Positions 1 through 5,180 of a DNA stretch of 6,549 nt are shown piece by piece. A program made the position numbers and the translations under genes. The stretch covers positions 1 to 6,549 of the forward strand of contig CAYUHJ010000300.1 in NCBI GenBank assembly GCA_964444365.1. Reading direction: 5' to 3'. The notes below the pieces were generated by a model that ran no database searches, had not been told where the DNA came from, and was given only the letters and a program-made list of their open reading frames with translations. This DNA is from CAYUHJ01 sp964444365. Lineage in GTDB: Bacteria > Planctomycetota > Planctomycetia > Gemmatales > Gemmataceae. Positions within the stretch are counted from its first letter, which is position 1, and every line of letters begins with the position of its first letter.

Positions 1-21
1 CTCCCCAAACCACCCCCACCC

Positions 22-85
22 TCACCCTCCCCCCTCAAGGGGGAGGGGACCAGAAGTCGGAAAAAATCAAAACAGCCCGAGTGGG
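22..85 (+). repeat. C/G-rich intergenic repeat, copy A
   Basis: This stretch matches 4179-4240 on the same strand. The shared blocks, in order, are TCACCCTCCCCC, TCAAGGGG, CCAGAAGTC, ATCAAA and GCCCGAGTGGG, with small indels and substitutions between them. It contains a short palindrome around CCCCCTCAAGGGGG. Bases 1-21 are also C-rich and probably belong to the same element, whose left part lies outside the window. The related copy at 4102-4244 is an inverted-repeat element, so this is probably its right half. No coding potential is evident. The repeat lies just beyond the 3' end of the minus-strand GTPase gene. Confidence 0.7.
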
Positions 86-118
86 TTATGAGGGAGTTCC
101 GGGTTCCAGTGGGCTGTT
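61..118 (-). terminator. Candidate intrinsic terminator of the GTPase gene
   Basis: Read on the minus strand, the arm AACAGCCC (118 to 111) pairs perfectly with GGGCTGTT (78 to 71) over 8 bp. The second arm is followed at once by the T-rich tail TTGATTTTTT (70 to 61). The hairpin begins about 34 bases after the GTPase stop codon, a normal terminator position. The loop is long at 32 bases, which weakens the call. The second arm and T-tract overlap repeat copy A, so the terminator may be partly supplied by the repeat. Confidence 0.45.
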
Positions 119-152
119 CGTGTCGGAGGTCGAGAACTTGGACCGCGGGAAG

Positions 153-1373
153 TCATTTCTGGGACTTGAACCACGCATTTTCCGCCGTGCGAAGTTGGTC
201 GTGATACAGCTTCCGCAACTCGCCGCCGGTGGGGACGTGGCCGCCGTGGACTTGCGCGAAGTACTCGCAGAACGCCCGGCCGAGGGCGTAGGTCGACGCC
301 CCGGCGAGGCCCGCCCCGGCCGCGGAGCCGACGAACGGGATGAATTTTGCGACCTGCCGGACGGCCTGCCGGGCGAGCAGTCCGAGACCCAGGGATGCGG
401 CGAGCTCCATGAACCGGGCGGCCGCGGCGGGTTGGCCGTAGACCTTCGCGAGTTCGTTGACCATCCGGGCCTGAATCGCGGGGATGAGTAGCAAGTCCAC
501 GAACGGAATCGGGATCGCCCCCGCGGTTGCCGCCAGCGAGCTGTACCCGGTGATGAGCGGGGCGGCCGCCCGGAGGTGGGCGTCGCGGAGCCCGGCGGTC
601 AGGTCCGTCACCCGCAGCAGGGTTTCGCGGAACGCGTCCGGGAGCACGTCGAGCAGCACCTTTTTCAGCGCGTCCCCGCCGTACTCGGCGTCCGGATACC
701 CCTCCTCCGGACGGGTCAGGTCCACCGGCACGATGCGGTCGACGAGGCCCTCGAATTGCTTCGCCTGTTCCTCGATCAGTCGCTTCAACTTGTCGGAGAT
801 TTCGCCCGTGATTTTCGGCACGGCCCCCGTCGGCGAACCGAGCGGGTCGAACGGGTACGGCTGCGGGTGCGGGTTCGTCGGGTCGACTTCGTGCAGGCAG
901 GTCAGCACCAGCACGACGGGCCGGCGGCGGTTCGCGTCGTGAATCTTCTTCAGCGAGTCCCGGACGCCGCCGTGGGCGAAGTCCGTGACGCGGGACGTGA
1001 CGACGACGAGGTGAGCGCGGGAGTCGAACGCGGCGAGGTCGTCGGCCGGGTCGTAGCCGGGCTCGTCGACGCCACGGGTGTCGAGGAACGTGAGCACCGG
1101 CAGTTCGGCGTTCGGGAACGGGTACTCCCGCGACGTCTTGGTGCAGGGCCGGAACCCGCTCCCGATGGCAGCGTCTTCCGCGCCGGTCAGGAACCGGATG
1201 AGCGACGTCTTTCCCGACTGCGTCTTGCCGAACAGCCAGAACACCGGGGAGGGCAACTGGGTCCGGATCGCCGCGAGTTCCTTGTCCAGGTCCGGCGGGG
1301 GACCCTCGGCCCGGACCAGCCGCTTCATCACGTCCCAGGTTTGGCGGAACGACGTTCCCGAGAAGGTGCTCAT
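153..1373 (-). CDS. GTPase with C-terminal YcjF/DUF697-like membrane domain
   Basis: A 406-aa P-loop GTPase, probably anchored to the inner membrane; its cellular role is unknown. The P-loop is GKTQSGKTS at residues 49-57, and the G3 motif is DTRG at 98-101. T78, in CTKTSREY, is a candidate G2 threonine. The usual G4 [NT]KxD is not seen; the corresponding strand ends in TCLHEVD (158-164). Residues about 270-368 carry two hydrophobic Gly/Ala-rich stretches, one with IPIPFVDLLLIPAI (287-300) and one with KFIPFVGSAAGAGLAG (343-358). These resemble the DUF697 region of YcjF-like proteins. The ATG at 1373 is chosen because GGAG lies 6 bases upstream (1380-1383) and the protein then starts just before the GTPase fold. 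The open frame continues upstream to about 2111, but that stretch is low-complexity Arg/Pro sequence antisense to the permease. The gene is divergent from the permease and has no partner in the window. Confidence 0.85.
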   Translation of the reverse strand: MSTFSGTSFRQTWDVMKRLVRAEGPPPDLDKELAAIRTQLPSPVFWLFGKTQSGKTSLIRFLTGAEDAAIGSGFRPCTKTSREYPFPNAELPVLTFLDTRGVDEPGYDPADDLAAFDSRAHLVVVTSRVTDFAHGGVRDSLKKIHDANRRRPVVLVLTCLHEVDPTNPHPQPYPFDPLGSPTGAVPKITGEISDKLKRLIEEQAKQFEGLVDRIVPVDLTRPEEGYPDAEYGGDALKKVLLDVLPDAFRETLLRVTDLTAGLRDAHLRAAAPLITGYSSLAATAGAIPIPFVDLLLIPAIQARMVNELAKVYGQPAAAARFMELAASLGLGLLARQAVRQVAKFIPFVGSAAGAGLAGASTYALGRAFCEYFAQVHGGHVPTGGELRKLYHDQLRTAENAWFKSQK

Positions 1374-1453
1374 GTTCCGCTCCGGTGCAACTCGCGGGCC
1401 GAACGCTATCTTACGCAACCCGCGCTGAATGAATGCGAACCCGTTGGTAAGAC

Positions 1454-1550
1454 AACCCCTCCCCCCAACCCCCTCCCCGAAACGGAGAGGGGGAGAAAGA
1501 CCAGGAACTTCCCCCTCTCCGCTTCGGGGAGGGGGTTGGGGGGAGGGGTT
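1454..1550. repeat. Large inverted repeat, 40-bp arms with 17-base loop
   Basis: The left arm 1454-1493 and right arm 1511-1550 are complementary at 39 of 40 positions, the only mismatch being A1482 against C1522. The loop 1494-1510 is not palindromic. The arms are C/G homopolymer-rich: the left starts AACCCCTCCCCCC and the right ends GGGGGGAGGGGTT. The length, symmetry and intergenic position suggest a mobile palindromic repeat (REP/MITE-like). The arm sequence differs from the other repeat class in this window (22-85 and 4102-4244), though both favour C-runs. Once transcribed it would fold into a very stable hairpin in the leader of either flanking gene. Confidence 0.9.
1526..1548 (+). other. 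G-quadruplex-type motif in the permease leader
   Basis: Four G-runs of 4, 5, 6 and 4 bases are separated by loops of A, TT and A, which fits the canonical intramolecular G-quadruplex pattern with very short loops. It lies on the permease coding strand, ending 34 bases before the GTG start. Because it sits in one arm of the inverted repeat, the mirror motif is on the minus strand at 1456-1478, in the leader of the GTPase gene. Whether either folds in vivo, or competes with the long hairpin, cannot be told from sequence. Confidence 0.6.
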
Positions 1551-1582
1551 GGATTTCGTTTTTTGATCGGACTCCCACTCCC

Positions 1583-3229
1583 GTGAAACTCGCGTTCGCC
1601 ATCGGCTTGACGCTCCTCCTCGCCGGGCCGCCGGGGGTGCTGGTCGTCGACCTGCTGCGGTCGCCGCACGGCTGGGCCGCGTGGGGCGAGTCTGCGCGAA
1701 TCGGCGGATTGCTCGCCAACACGTTTTTCCTTGCGGCGGGGGCGTGTCTGGTCGCGGTGCCGGGCGGGGTGCTGGCGGCGGTCGCGCTGGAGCGGGTGCC
1801 GGTGCCGGGGAAGGGGGTGCTGCGCGGGTTCGTCGTGGCGGGGCTGTTCCTGCCGCTGCCGGTGTACGCGGTGGCGTGGCAGGTCGTGCTCGGGACGTGG
1901 CTGCCGCCGTTGAACCTGAATCCGGGCGATGTGGCGTGGCGGCCGTGGGCGGAAGGGTTGCTGCCGGCCGCGTGGGTTCACGGCGTGGCCGGGTTTCCGT
2001 GGGTCGTTTGGATCGTCGGGGCCGCCGTGCGGGGTGCGGACCGGGGGCTGGAAGAAGACGCCCTGCTGACCGGCGGTTCCGGCGCAGTCGTGCGAAAAGT
2101 CTTGATTCCACGGGCGATGTTGGCGGCCGCCGCCGCGGCGGGGTGGGTCGCCGTCACCGCCGCGACGGAGATTCCCGTCACGGACGCGATGATGGTCCGC
2201 ACGTTCGCGGAAGAGGTGTACACGCAGTTCGTCTCGGCCGCGGACGGGCTCGCCGGGGCGGTCGCGGTGACGGTGCCGGTCTGGGTCGCGACCGCGGTGG
2301 CGGCCGGGTGGCTGGCGCGGCCCGTCGTGCGGACGTTCGGCGAACCGGCGGGGGAGCCGGGGATTCCAGTCACTTTGCGGTTCGCGAAGCGGGTGCGGGT
2401 GGCCGCGACGCTCGGACTGTGGGGGGCCGCGGTCGTCTTCGTCGGGCTTCCGGTGTCGGCGATCGTCTGGAAGGCGGGCGGCGGCGGGACGCGGGTCGGG
2501 TGGGACGTTTCGGGGCTGGCGGGGTCCGTCGGGCGGGTGCTCCGCACCGACGGCGGCACCCTGGCCGGGAGCGTCGGGTCTGCGGCGGTCGCGGGCGGGG
2601 TCGCGGCGGGGTTGGCGTGGGTCGCGTGCCGGTCCGCCGGCGAGTCGCGGGCGTTCGGGCGGTTCCTGTTCGCCCTGTGCGTCGTGCTGTGGGTCACGCC
2701 GGGGCCGCTGGTCGGGCTCGGGCTGAAGCGGGCGGTCGCGGTGCTGCTCGACGCGGAGGACGCCGTCCTGAGTGTCACCGGGGTGTCACCGGACTTCCCG
2801 CCGGTGCGGTCCGCCCTGTACGACCAGCCGTCGCCGGTGCCGGCCGGGTGGGCGGCGGTGGTCCGGTTCTTCCCGGTGGCGGTGGCGGTCCTGTGGCCGG
2901 CCGTGCGGGCGGTCCCGCGGGAACTGCTCGACGCCGCGAGGCTCGACGGCGTCGGCGTGTGGACGTTCGTGCTCGTCCCGCTGACGGGGTCGGCCGCCGC
3001 CCGCGCCGCGGTCGCGGTGGCGGCCCTGGCCCTGGGGGAAGTGTCCGCCGGGAAGCTCGTCAACCCGCCGTTCCGGTCCGCGTACATTCTGCGGCTGTTC
3101 GACCAGATGCACTACGGCGCGGACTCCACCGTCGCGGCGCTGTGTCTGGTGCAAATCGTCTCGACCGCCACGATCGCGGCGGTTATACTGAACATAAAGT
3201 CACAGCACCCGTCCGAGCGTCCCCCATGA
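1583..3229 (+). CDS. ABC transporter permease, two fused permease domains (iron(III)/thiamine type)
   Basis: A 548-aa polytopic inner-membrane protein resembling the FbpB/ThiP-type permeases, which fuse two BPD_transp_1 domains and form the channel of an ABC importer. Each half has an EAA-like cytoplasmic loop that would contact the ATPase: GLEEDALLTGGSG...VLIPRA at about 155-178, and RELLDAARLDGVGVWTFVLVPL at about 446-467. The first half runs from about residue 40 to 245, a linker with basic residues (265-272) follows, and the second half runs from about 273 to 538. The N-terminus (MKLAFAIGLTLLLAG) is a plausible first membrane helix and supports the GTG start, although no Shine-Dalgarno is visible. 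The substrate is uncertain; iron(III) is a guess from family. No binding protein or ATPase gene is in the window, so its partners lie elsewhere. Its TGA overlaps the methyltransferase ATG as ATGA. Confidence 0.85.
   Translation: MKLAFAIGLTLLLAGPPGVLVVDLLRSPHGWAAWGESARIGGLLANTFFLAAGACLVAVPGGVLAAVALERVPVPGKGVLRGFVVAGLFLPLPVYAVAWQVVLGTWLPPLNLNPGDVAWRPWAEGLLPAAWVHGVAGFPWVVWIVGAAVRGADRGLEEDALLTGGSGAVVRKVLIPRAMLAAAAAAGWVAVTAATEIPVTDAMMVRTFAEEVYTQFVSAADGLAGAVAVTVPVWVATAVAAGWLARPVVRTFGEPAGEPGIPVTLRFAKRVRVAATLGLWGAAVVFVGLPVSAIVWKAGGGGTRVGWDVSGLAGSVGRVLRTDGGTLAGSVGSAAVAGGVAAGLAWVACRSAGESRAFGRFLFALCVVLWVTPGPLVGLGLKRAVAVLLDAEDAVLSVTGVSPDFPPVRSALYDQPSPVPAGWAAVVRFFPVAVAVLWPAVRAVPRELLDAARLDGVGVWTFVLVPLTGSAAARAAVAVAALALGEVSAGKLVNPPFRSAYILRLFDQMHYGADSTVAALCLVQIVSTATIAAVILNIKSQHPSERPP
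3161..3189 (+). promoter_or_regulatory. Candidate sigma70-like promoter inside the permease 3' end
   Basis: TCGACC (3161-3166, 4 of 6 to TTGACA) and TATACT (3184-3189, 5 of 6 to TATAAT) are separated by exactly 17 bases. The -10 sits in a local A/T-rich patch (3183-3201) unusual for this GC-rich coding region. Transcription would start near 3196, giving a leader of about 30 bases before the methyltransferase ATG at 3226. This would uncouple the repair gene from the permease. The match is by eye and could be chance. Confidence 0.4.
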
Positions 3230-3741
3230 TCCGCTACACCGTCGGCGACTGCATCCTCGGGCACGTGCTGATCGCGGCCACGGACAGGGGCGTCTGTGCC
3301 CTCAGTTTCGGCTCCGACGCGGACGGCATGGACGCCTGGCTGCCCGAAGAATTCCCCGGTGCCGAGCTCGTCCGCGACGACGCGGCGCTCGCCGGGTGGT
3401 TGGACCGTGTGCGTGAATTCCTGGCGGGCTCCGACGCGGAGATTCCCCTGGATTCGAGCGGGACCGCGTTCCAGCACCGCGTCTGGGCCGAGCTCCGCAC
3501 GATCCCCCGCGGCGAGACCCGCACCTACCGGGACGTCGCGGTCGCCCTGGGGGTTCCCGGTTCAGTCCGGGCCGTGGCGCGGGCGTGTGCCACGAACCCG
3601 GTGTCGCTGATCGTGCCGTGCCACCGCGTCGTCGGGTCGGACGGCAGCCTCCGCGGCTACCGCTGGGGCGTCGAGCGGAAGCGGGACCTGCTCGCCTGGG
3701 AAGCGCGGAAAAATCCGGCACGGCTTCCGGCGAAATGCTAG
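3226..3741 (+). CDS. ogt: Methylated-DNA--[protein]-cysteine S-methyltransferase (O6-alkylguanine repair)
   Basis: A 171-aa suicide repair protein that moves the alkyl group from O6-alkylguanine (and O4-alkylthymine) in DNA to its own active-site cysteine. The signature PCHRV is at residues 131-135, making C132 the acceptor. R115, in SVRAVARA, fits the arginine finger that flips the base out, and Y101 (TYR) fits the conserved tyrosine before the DNA-binding helix. Residues 1-75 form the usual N-terminal ribonuclease-H-like domain and about 80-160 the DNA-binding domain. The length fits a stand-alone Ogt or Ada C-terminal domain without the Ada N-terminal regulatory part, so an Ada-type methyl-sensor response is not encoded here. 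Its ATG overlaps the permease stop (ATGA), implying translational coupling; a separate promoter at 3161-3189 is possible. Confidence 0.95.
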   Translation: MIRYTVGDCILGHVLIAATDRGVCALSFGSDADGMDAWLPEEFPGAELVRDDAALAGWLDRVREFLAGSDAEIPLDSSGTAFQHRVWAELRTIPRGETRTYRDVAVALGVPGSVRAVARACATNPVSLIVPCHRVVGSDGSLRGYRWGVERKRDLLAWEARKNPARLPAKC

Positions 3742-3776
3742 TATCCAGAAGAACGCCACCCGAACGCGAGGTCGCG

Positions 3777-4064
3777 ATGAACCGCCTGCTCCTGTCGGCC
3801 ACCCTGACCGTTGCCCTGGCCGGTTCGTCGTTCGCCGCCTGCTGCCGGTCGTCGTGCCGGCCTGCGGTGCCGGAGGACCCCGCCGTCGTGGCCGCCCGTG
3901 CGGAGGCGAAGAAGCGGGACGAGTTCATCCTGGCGGTCGGGTTCGGCGTCACGGTCGCGGTCGGCGGCACGATCTACCTCGCCAACTTCGTCCGGGAAAC
4001 GAAGCAGGCCCTGGATTCCGGCCCGACCGACCGGTGGAACGCCCTGGACGTGGACCTCCGCTAA
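3777..4064 (+). CDS. Small secreted or membrane protein of unknown function
   Basis: A 95-aa protein whose family I do not recognise. Residues 1-20 look like a signal peptide: MNR, a hydrophobic core LLLSATLTVALAG, then SSFA. Cleavage before A21 (S-F-A) is plausible. C22, C23 and C27 follow immediately; the FAAC context is a poor lipobox because F replaces the usual L/V at -3. Residues 36-48 are charged and alanine-rich. Residues 50-72 form a strong membrane helix (FILAVGFGVTVAVGG and on), followed by a polar 23-residue tail. The start is set by GAGG at 3768-3771, 5 bases before the ATG. The gene begins 35 bases after the methyltransferase stop; a possible extended -10 (TGCTAGTAT, 3736-3744) overlaps that stop, with no clear -35. 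It may be co-transcribed with the two upstream genes. Confidence 0.7.
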   Translation: MNRLLLSATLTVALAGSSFAACCRSSCRPAVPEDPAVVAARAEAKKRDEFILAVGFGVTVAVGGTIYLANFVRETKQALDSGPTDRWNALDVDLR

Positions 4065-4101
4065 AGTCTGTCCAGTACCATCACCGTGTGTTTATCCTCC
4101 A

Positions 4102-4244
4102 TTCGCCCAGGGTTGATCTTTCTCCCTCCCCCTTGAGGGGGGAGGGTGGGGGGTGAGAGTTCACCACCCAAGCGACCATCACCCTCCCCCTCAAGGGGCA
4201 GAGCACCAGAAGTCCAAGGGATCAAATCCGCCCGAGTGGGCGAA
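4102..4244. mobile_element. MITE-like non-coding inverted-repeat element, copy B
   Basis: The element starts with TTCGCCCA (4102-4109) and ends with its exact reverse complement TGGGCGAA (4237-4244). Inside, a second inverted pair is formed by CCCCTTGAGGGGGGAGGGTG (4129-4148) and CACCCTCCCCCTCAAGGGG (4180-4198), which differ by one G. Short fragments GATC and TTCT keep the same order from each end, so the left half looks like a shortened inverted copy of the right half. The right half (4179-4240) recurs at 22-85. It encodes no transposase and no credible ORF, as expected of a non-autonomous element. I see no clear target-site duplication. It fills most of the gap between two convergent genes (4065-4325). 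Confidence 0.65.
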
Positions 4245-4247
4245 AAC

Positions 4248-4278
4248 TTGTGGCACCGGCCAGAGGCCGGTGCCACAA
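4248..4278 (-). terminator. Perfect 14-bp hairpin, likely terminator of the precorrin-2 dehydrogenase gene
   Basis: Arm 4248-4261 (TTGTGGCACCGGCC) pairs perfectly with 4265-4278, leaving a 3-base loop. On the minus strand the hairpin comes 47 bases after the 4326 stop codon and is followed by GTTTTC, a short U-tract, so it can act as an intrinsic terminator for that gene. On the plus strand it is followed by ATCAATAAAG with no U-tract, so termination of the 95-aa gene there is less likely. The perfect symmetry also fits a dispersed palindromic repeat. It sits directly against the MITE-like element. Confidence 0.6.
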
Positions 4279-4325
4279 ATCAATAAAGTCCCGTCGGAAA
4301 AGACCGTGTCGATCCTGCACGGCTC

Positions 4326-4994
4326 CTAGCCCCGCCCCGCGGCTTCGTCGACCGCTTGCCGCATCGCCAGCCGCGTCGAATCCAGCCCGTCTCGTCGCAG
4401 CCGCTCCAGCCACGGCCAGTCGGCGAAGTCCGTCAGCAGGGCTCGCCGGACTCGGGCATCGGGCACCTTCTCCAGCACGACCCCCCGCACTTCGGCCAGC
4501 AGTTCCGCCCAGTCCGCGATGGCCGGGTCCAGCTGCTCGACGATCCGGTCCCGCAGCCGGCGGGCCAGGGCGGGGGCCGCGCCGGCGGTGTCGACCGCGA
4601 CCGTCACGGACCCGCGAGCGCCGACGGCGGGGGTGGTGAAGGTGCCGCGGGCCGGGTCGGCGGAGTCGCAGACCCACAGTTGTCGCGCCGTCGCGTCGGC
4701 GACTACGAATGCGTTCACGGCCGTCGTCGCGGCCGCGAAGACCAACATCTGACCTTCGAGGTGACGGCTCTGGTACGGTTCGCTCACCCACTCGATGTCC
4801 GCAGCGATATCCGCCGGCCGCGGCTCCGGGGCGACGACCCGGACGACGGCCCCCGCCGTCCGGGCCGCCACGGCCTTCCGCCGGCCGACCGGCCCGCCCC
4901 CGACGACGACGACCCGCCGCCCGGTCAGGTCGAGGCCCACCGGGAACGCCCGGCGGGGAACTCGTTGAGAACTCTCACCGATTTTGTCAAGCAT
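4326..4994 (-). CDS. Precorrin-2 dehydrogenase / siroheme synthase N-domain protein
   Basis: A 222-aa cytosolic enzyme of siroheme synthesis, expected to oxidise precorrin-2 to sirohydrochlorin with NAD+; some relatives also insert iron. The Rossmann nucleotide-binding loop VGGGPVGRRKA is at residues 31-41, after LDLTGRRVVV. The segment TFTTPAVGARGSVTVAVDTAG (about 118-138), then APALARRLRDRI (140-151), matches the conserved part of the CysG N-domain/Met8p family. A helical C-terminal domain follows. It lacks the CysG methyltransferase domain, so uroporphyrinogen methylation must be done elsewhere. The residue aligned with the catalytic Asp of the family is unclear (CDSADP, 109-114). The ATG at 4994 leaves about 20 residues before the fold and has no strong Shine-Dalgarno; an in-frame GTG at 5006 is an alternative. 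The gene is divergent from the peptidase and ends near a terminator, so it is probably monocistronic. Confidence 0.85.
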   Translation of the reverse strand: MLDKIGESSQRVPRRAFPVGLDLTGRRVVVVGGGPVGRRKAVAARTAGAVVRVVAPEPRPADIAADIEWVSEPYQSRHLEGQMLVFAAATTAVNAFVVADATARQLWVCDSADPARGTFTTPAVGARGSVTVAVDTAGAAPALARRLRDRIVEQLDPAIADWAELLAEVRGVVLEKVPDARVRRALLTDFADWPWLERLRRDGLDSTRLAMRQAVDEAAGRG

Positions 4995-5180
4995 TGGCCC
5001 GAACACCGAGCTAGAGTACGTCTCACGGGGAAGAGCATCGCGCCCGAGACGCGCAAAATTCGACACGGTTTCCCCGTGCCGTGCTGAAAGTTTTCTATAT
5101 GTTTGCAATACGAACAACTTCCCTATTCCCGTAACGCACCGACCGTCCCGGTTGCGTCGCCCAGCGATTCGGAGACGACC
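4995..5180. promoter_or_regulatory. Divergent promoter region, siroheme gene / Xaa-Pro peptidase
   Basis: This 186-base gap separates two divergent genes and must contain both promoters. Bases 5088-5127 form an A/T-rich island in otherwise GC-rich DNA, the likeliest place for promoter melting. On the plus strand TTGCAA (5103-5108) and TATTCC (5124-5129) are only 15 bases apart, and on the minus strand TATAGA (5099 to 5094) has no matching -35. I therefore cannot assign either promoter precisely. A small inverted pair CACGG/CCGTG (about 5065-5079) lies beside the island. The peptidase frame is open back to a TTG at 5103, but that stretch does not look like protein. Confidence 0.4.

Larger units (their letters stand above)
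1374..1582. promoter_or_regulatory. Divergent intergenic region, GTPase / ABC permease
   Basis: This 209-base gap must hold the 5' signals of both divergent genes. About half of it is the large inverted repeat at 1454-1550. Between the repeat and the GTPase start I see only a weak minus-strand TAAGAT (1413 to 1408) as a possible -10, with no convincing -35. Between the repeat and the permease start there is a T6 run (1559-1564) but no recognisable promoter and no Shine-Dalgarno sequence before the GTG. No small gene is supported here. Confidence 0.4.

Noticed and set aside
1374..2111. Upstream extension of the GTPase open frame, which would make a 652-aa protein
   Set aside because: The added part is low-complexity Arg/Pro/Ala sequence antisense to the permease and runs through the palindromic repeat. 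The ATG at 1373 has a Shine-Dalgarno and gives a clean GTPase.
1681..3225. Plus-strand open frame upstream of and in frame with the methyltransferase
   Set aside because: Its translation is Arg/Gly-rich and out of frame with the well-supported permease. The methyltransferase fold begins right at the ATG at 3226.
3302..3970. Minus-strand 222-aa open frame opposite the methyltransferase and the 95-aa gene
   Set aside because: It is Arg/Pro/Ser low complexity, opposite two credible genes, and has no domain.
5103..5180. TTG start 26 codons upstream for the Xaa-Pro peptidase
   Set aside because: No Shine-Dalgarno precedes the TTG and the extension overlaps the A/T-rich promoter-like island; the ATG at 5181 has GGAG at ideal spacing.
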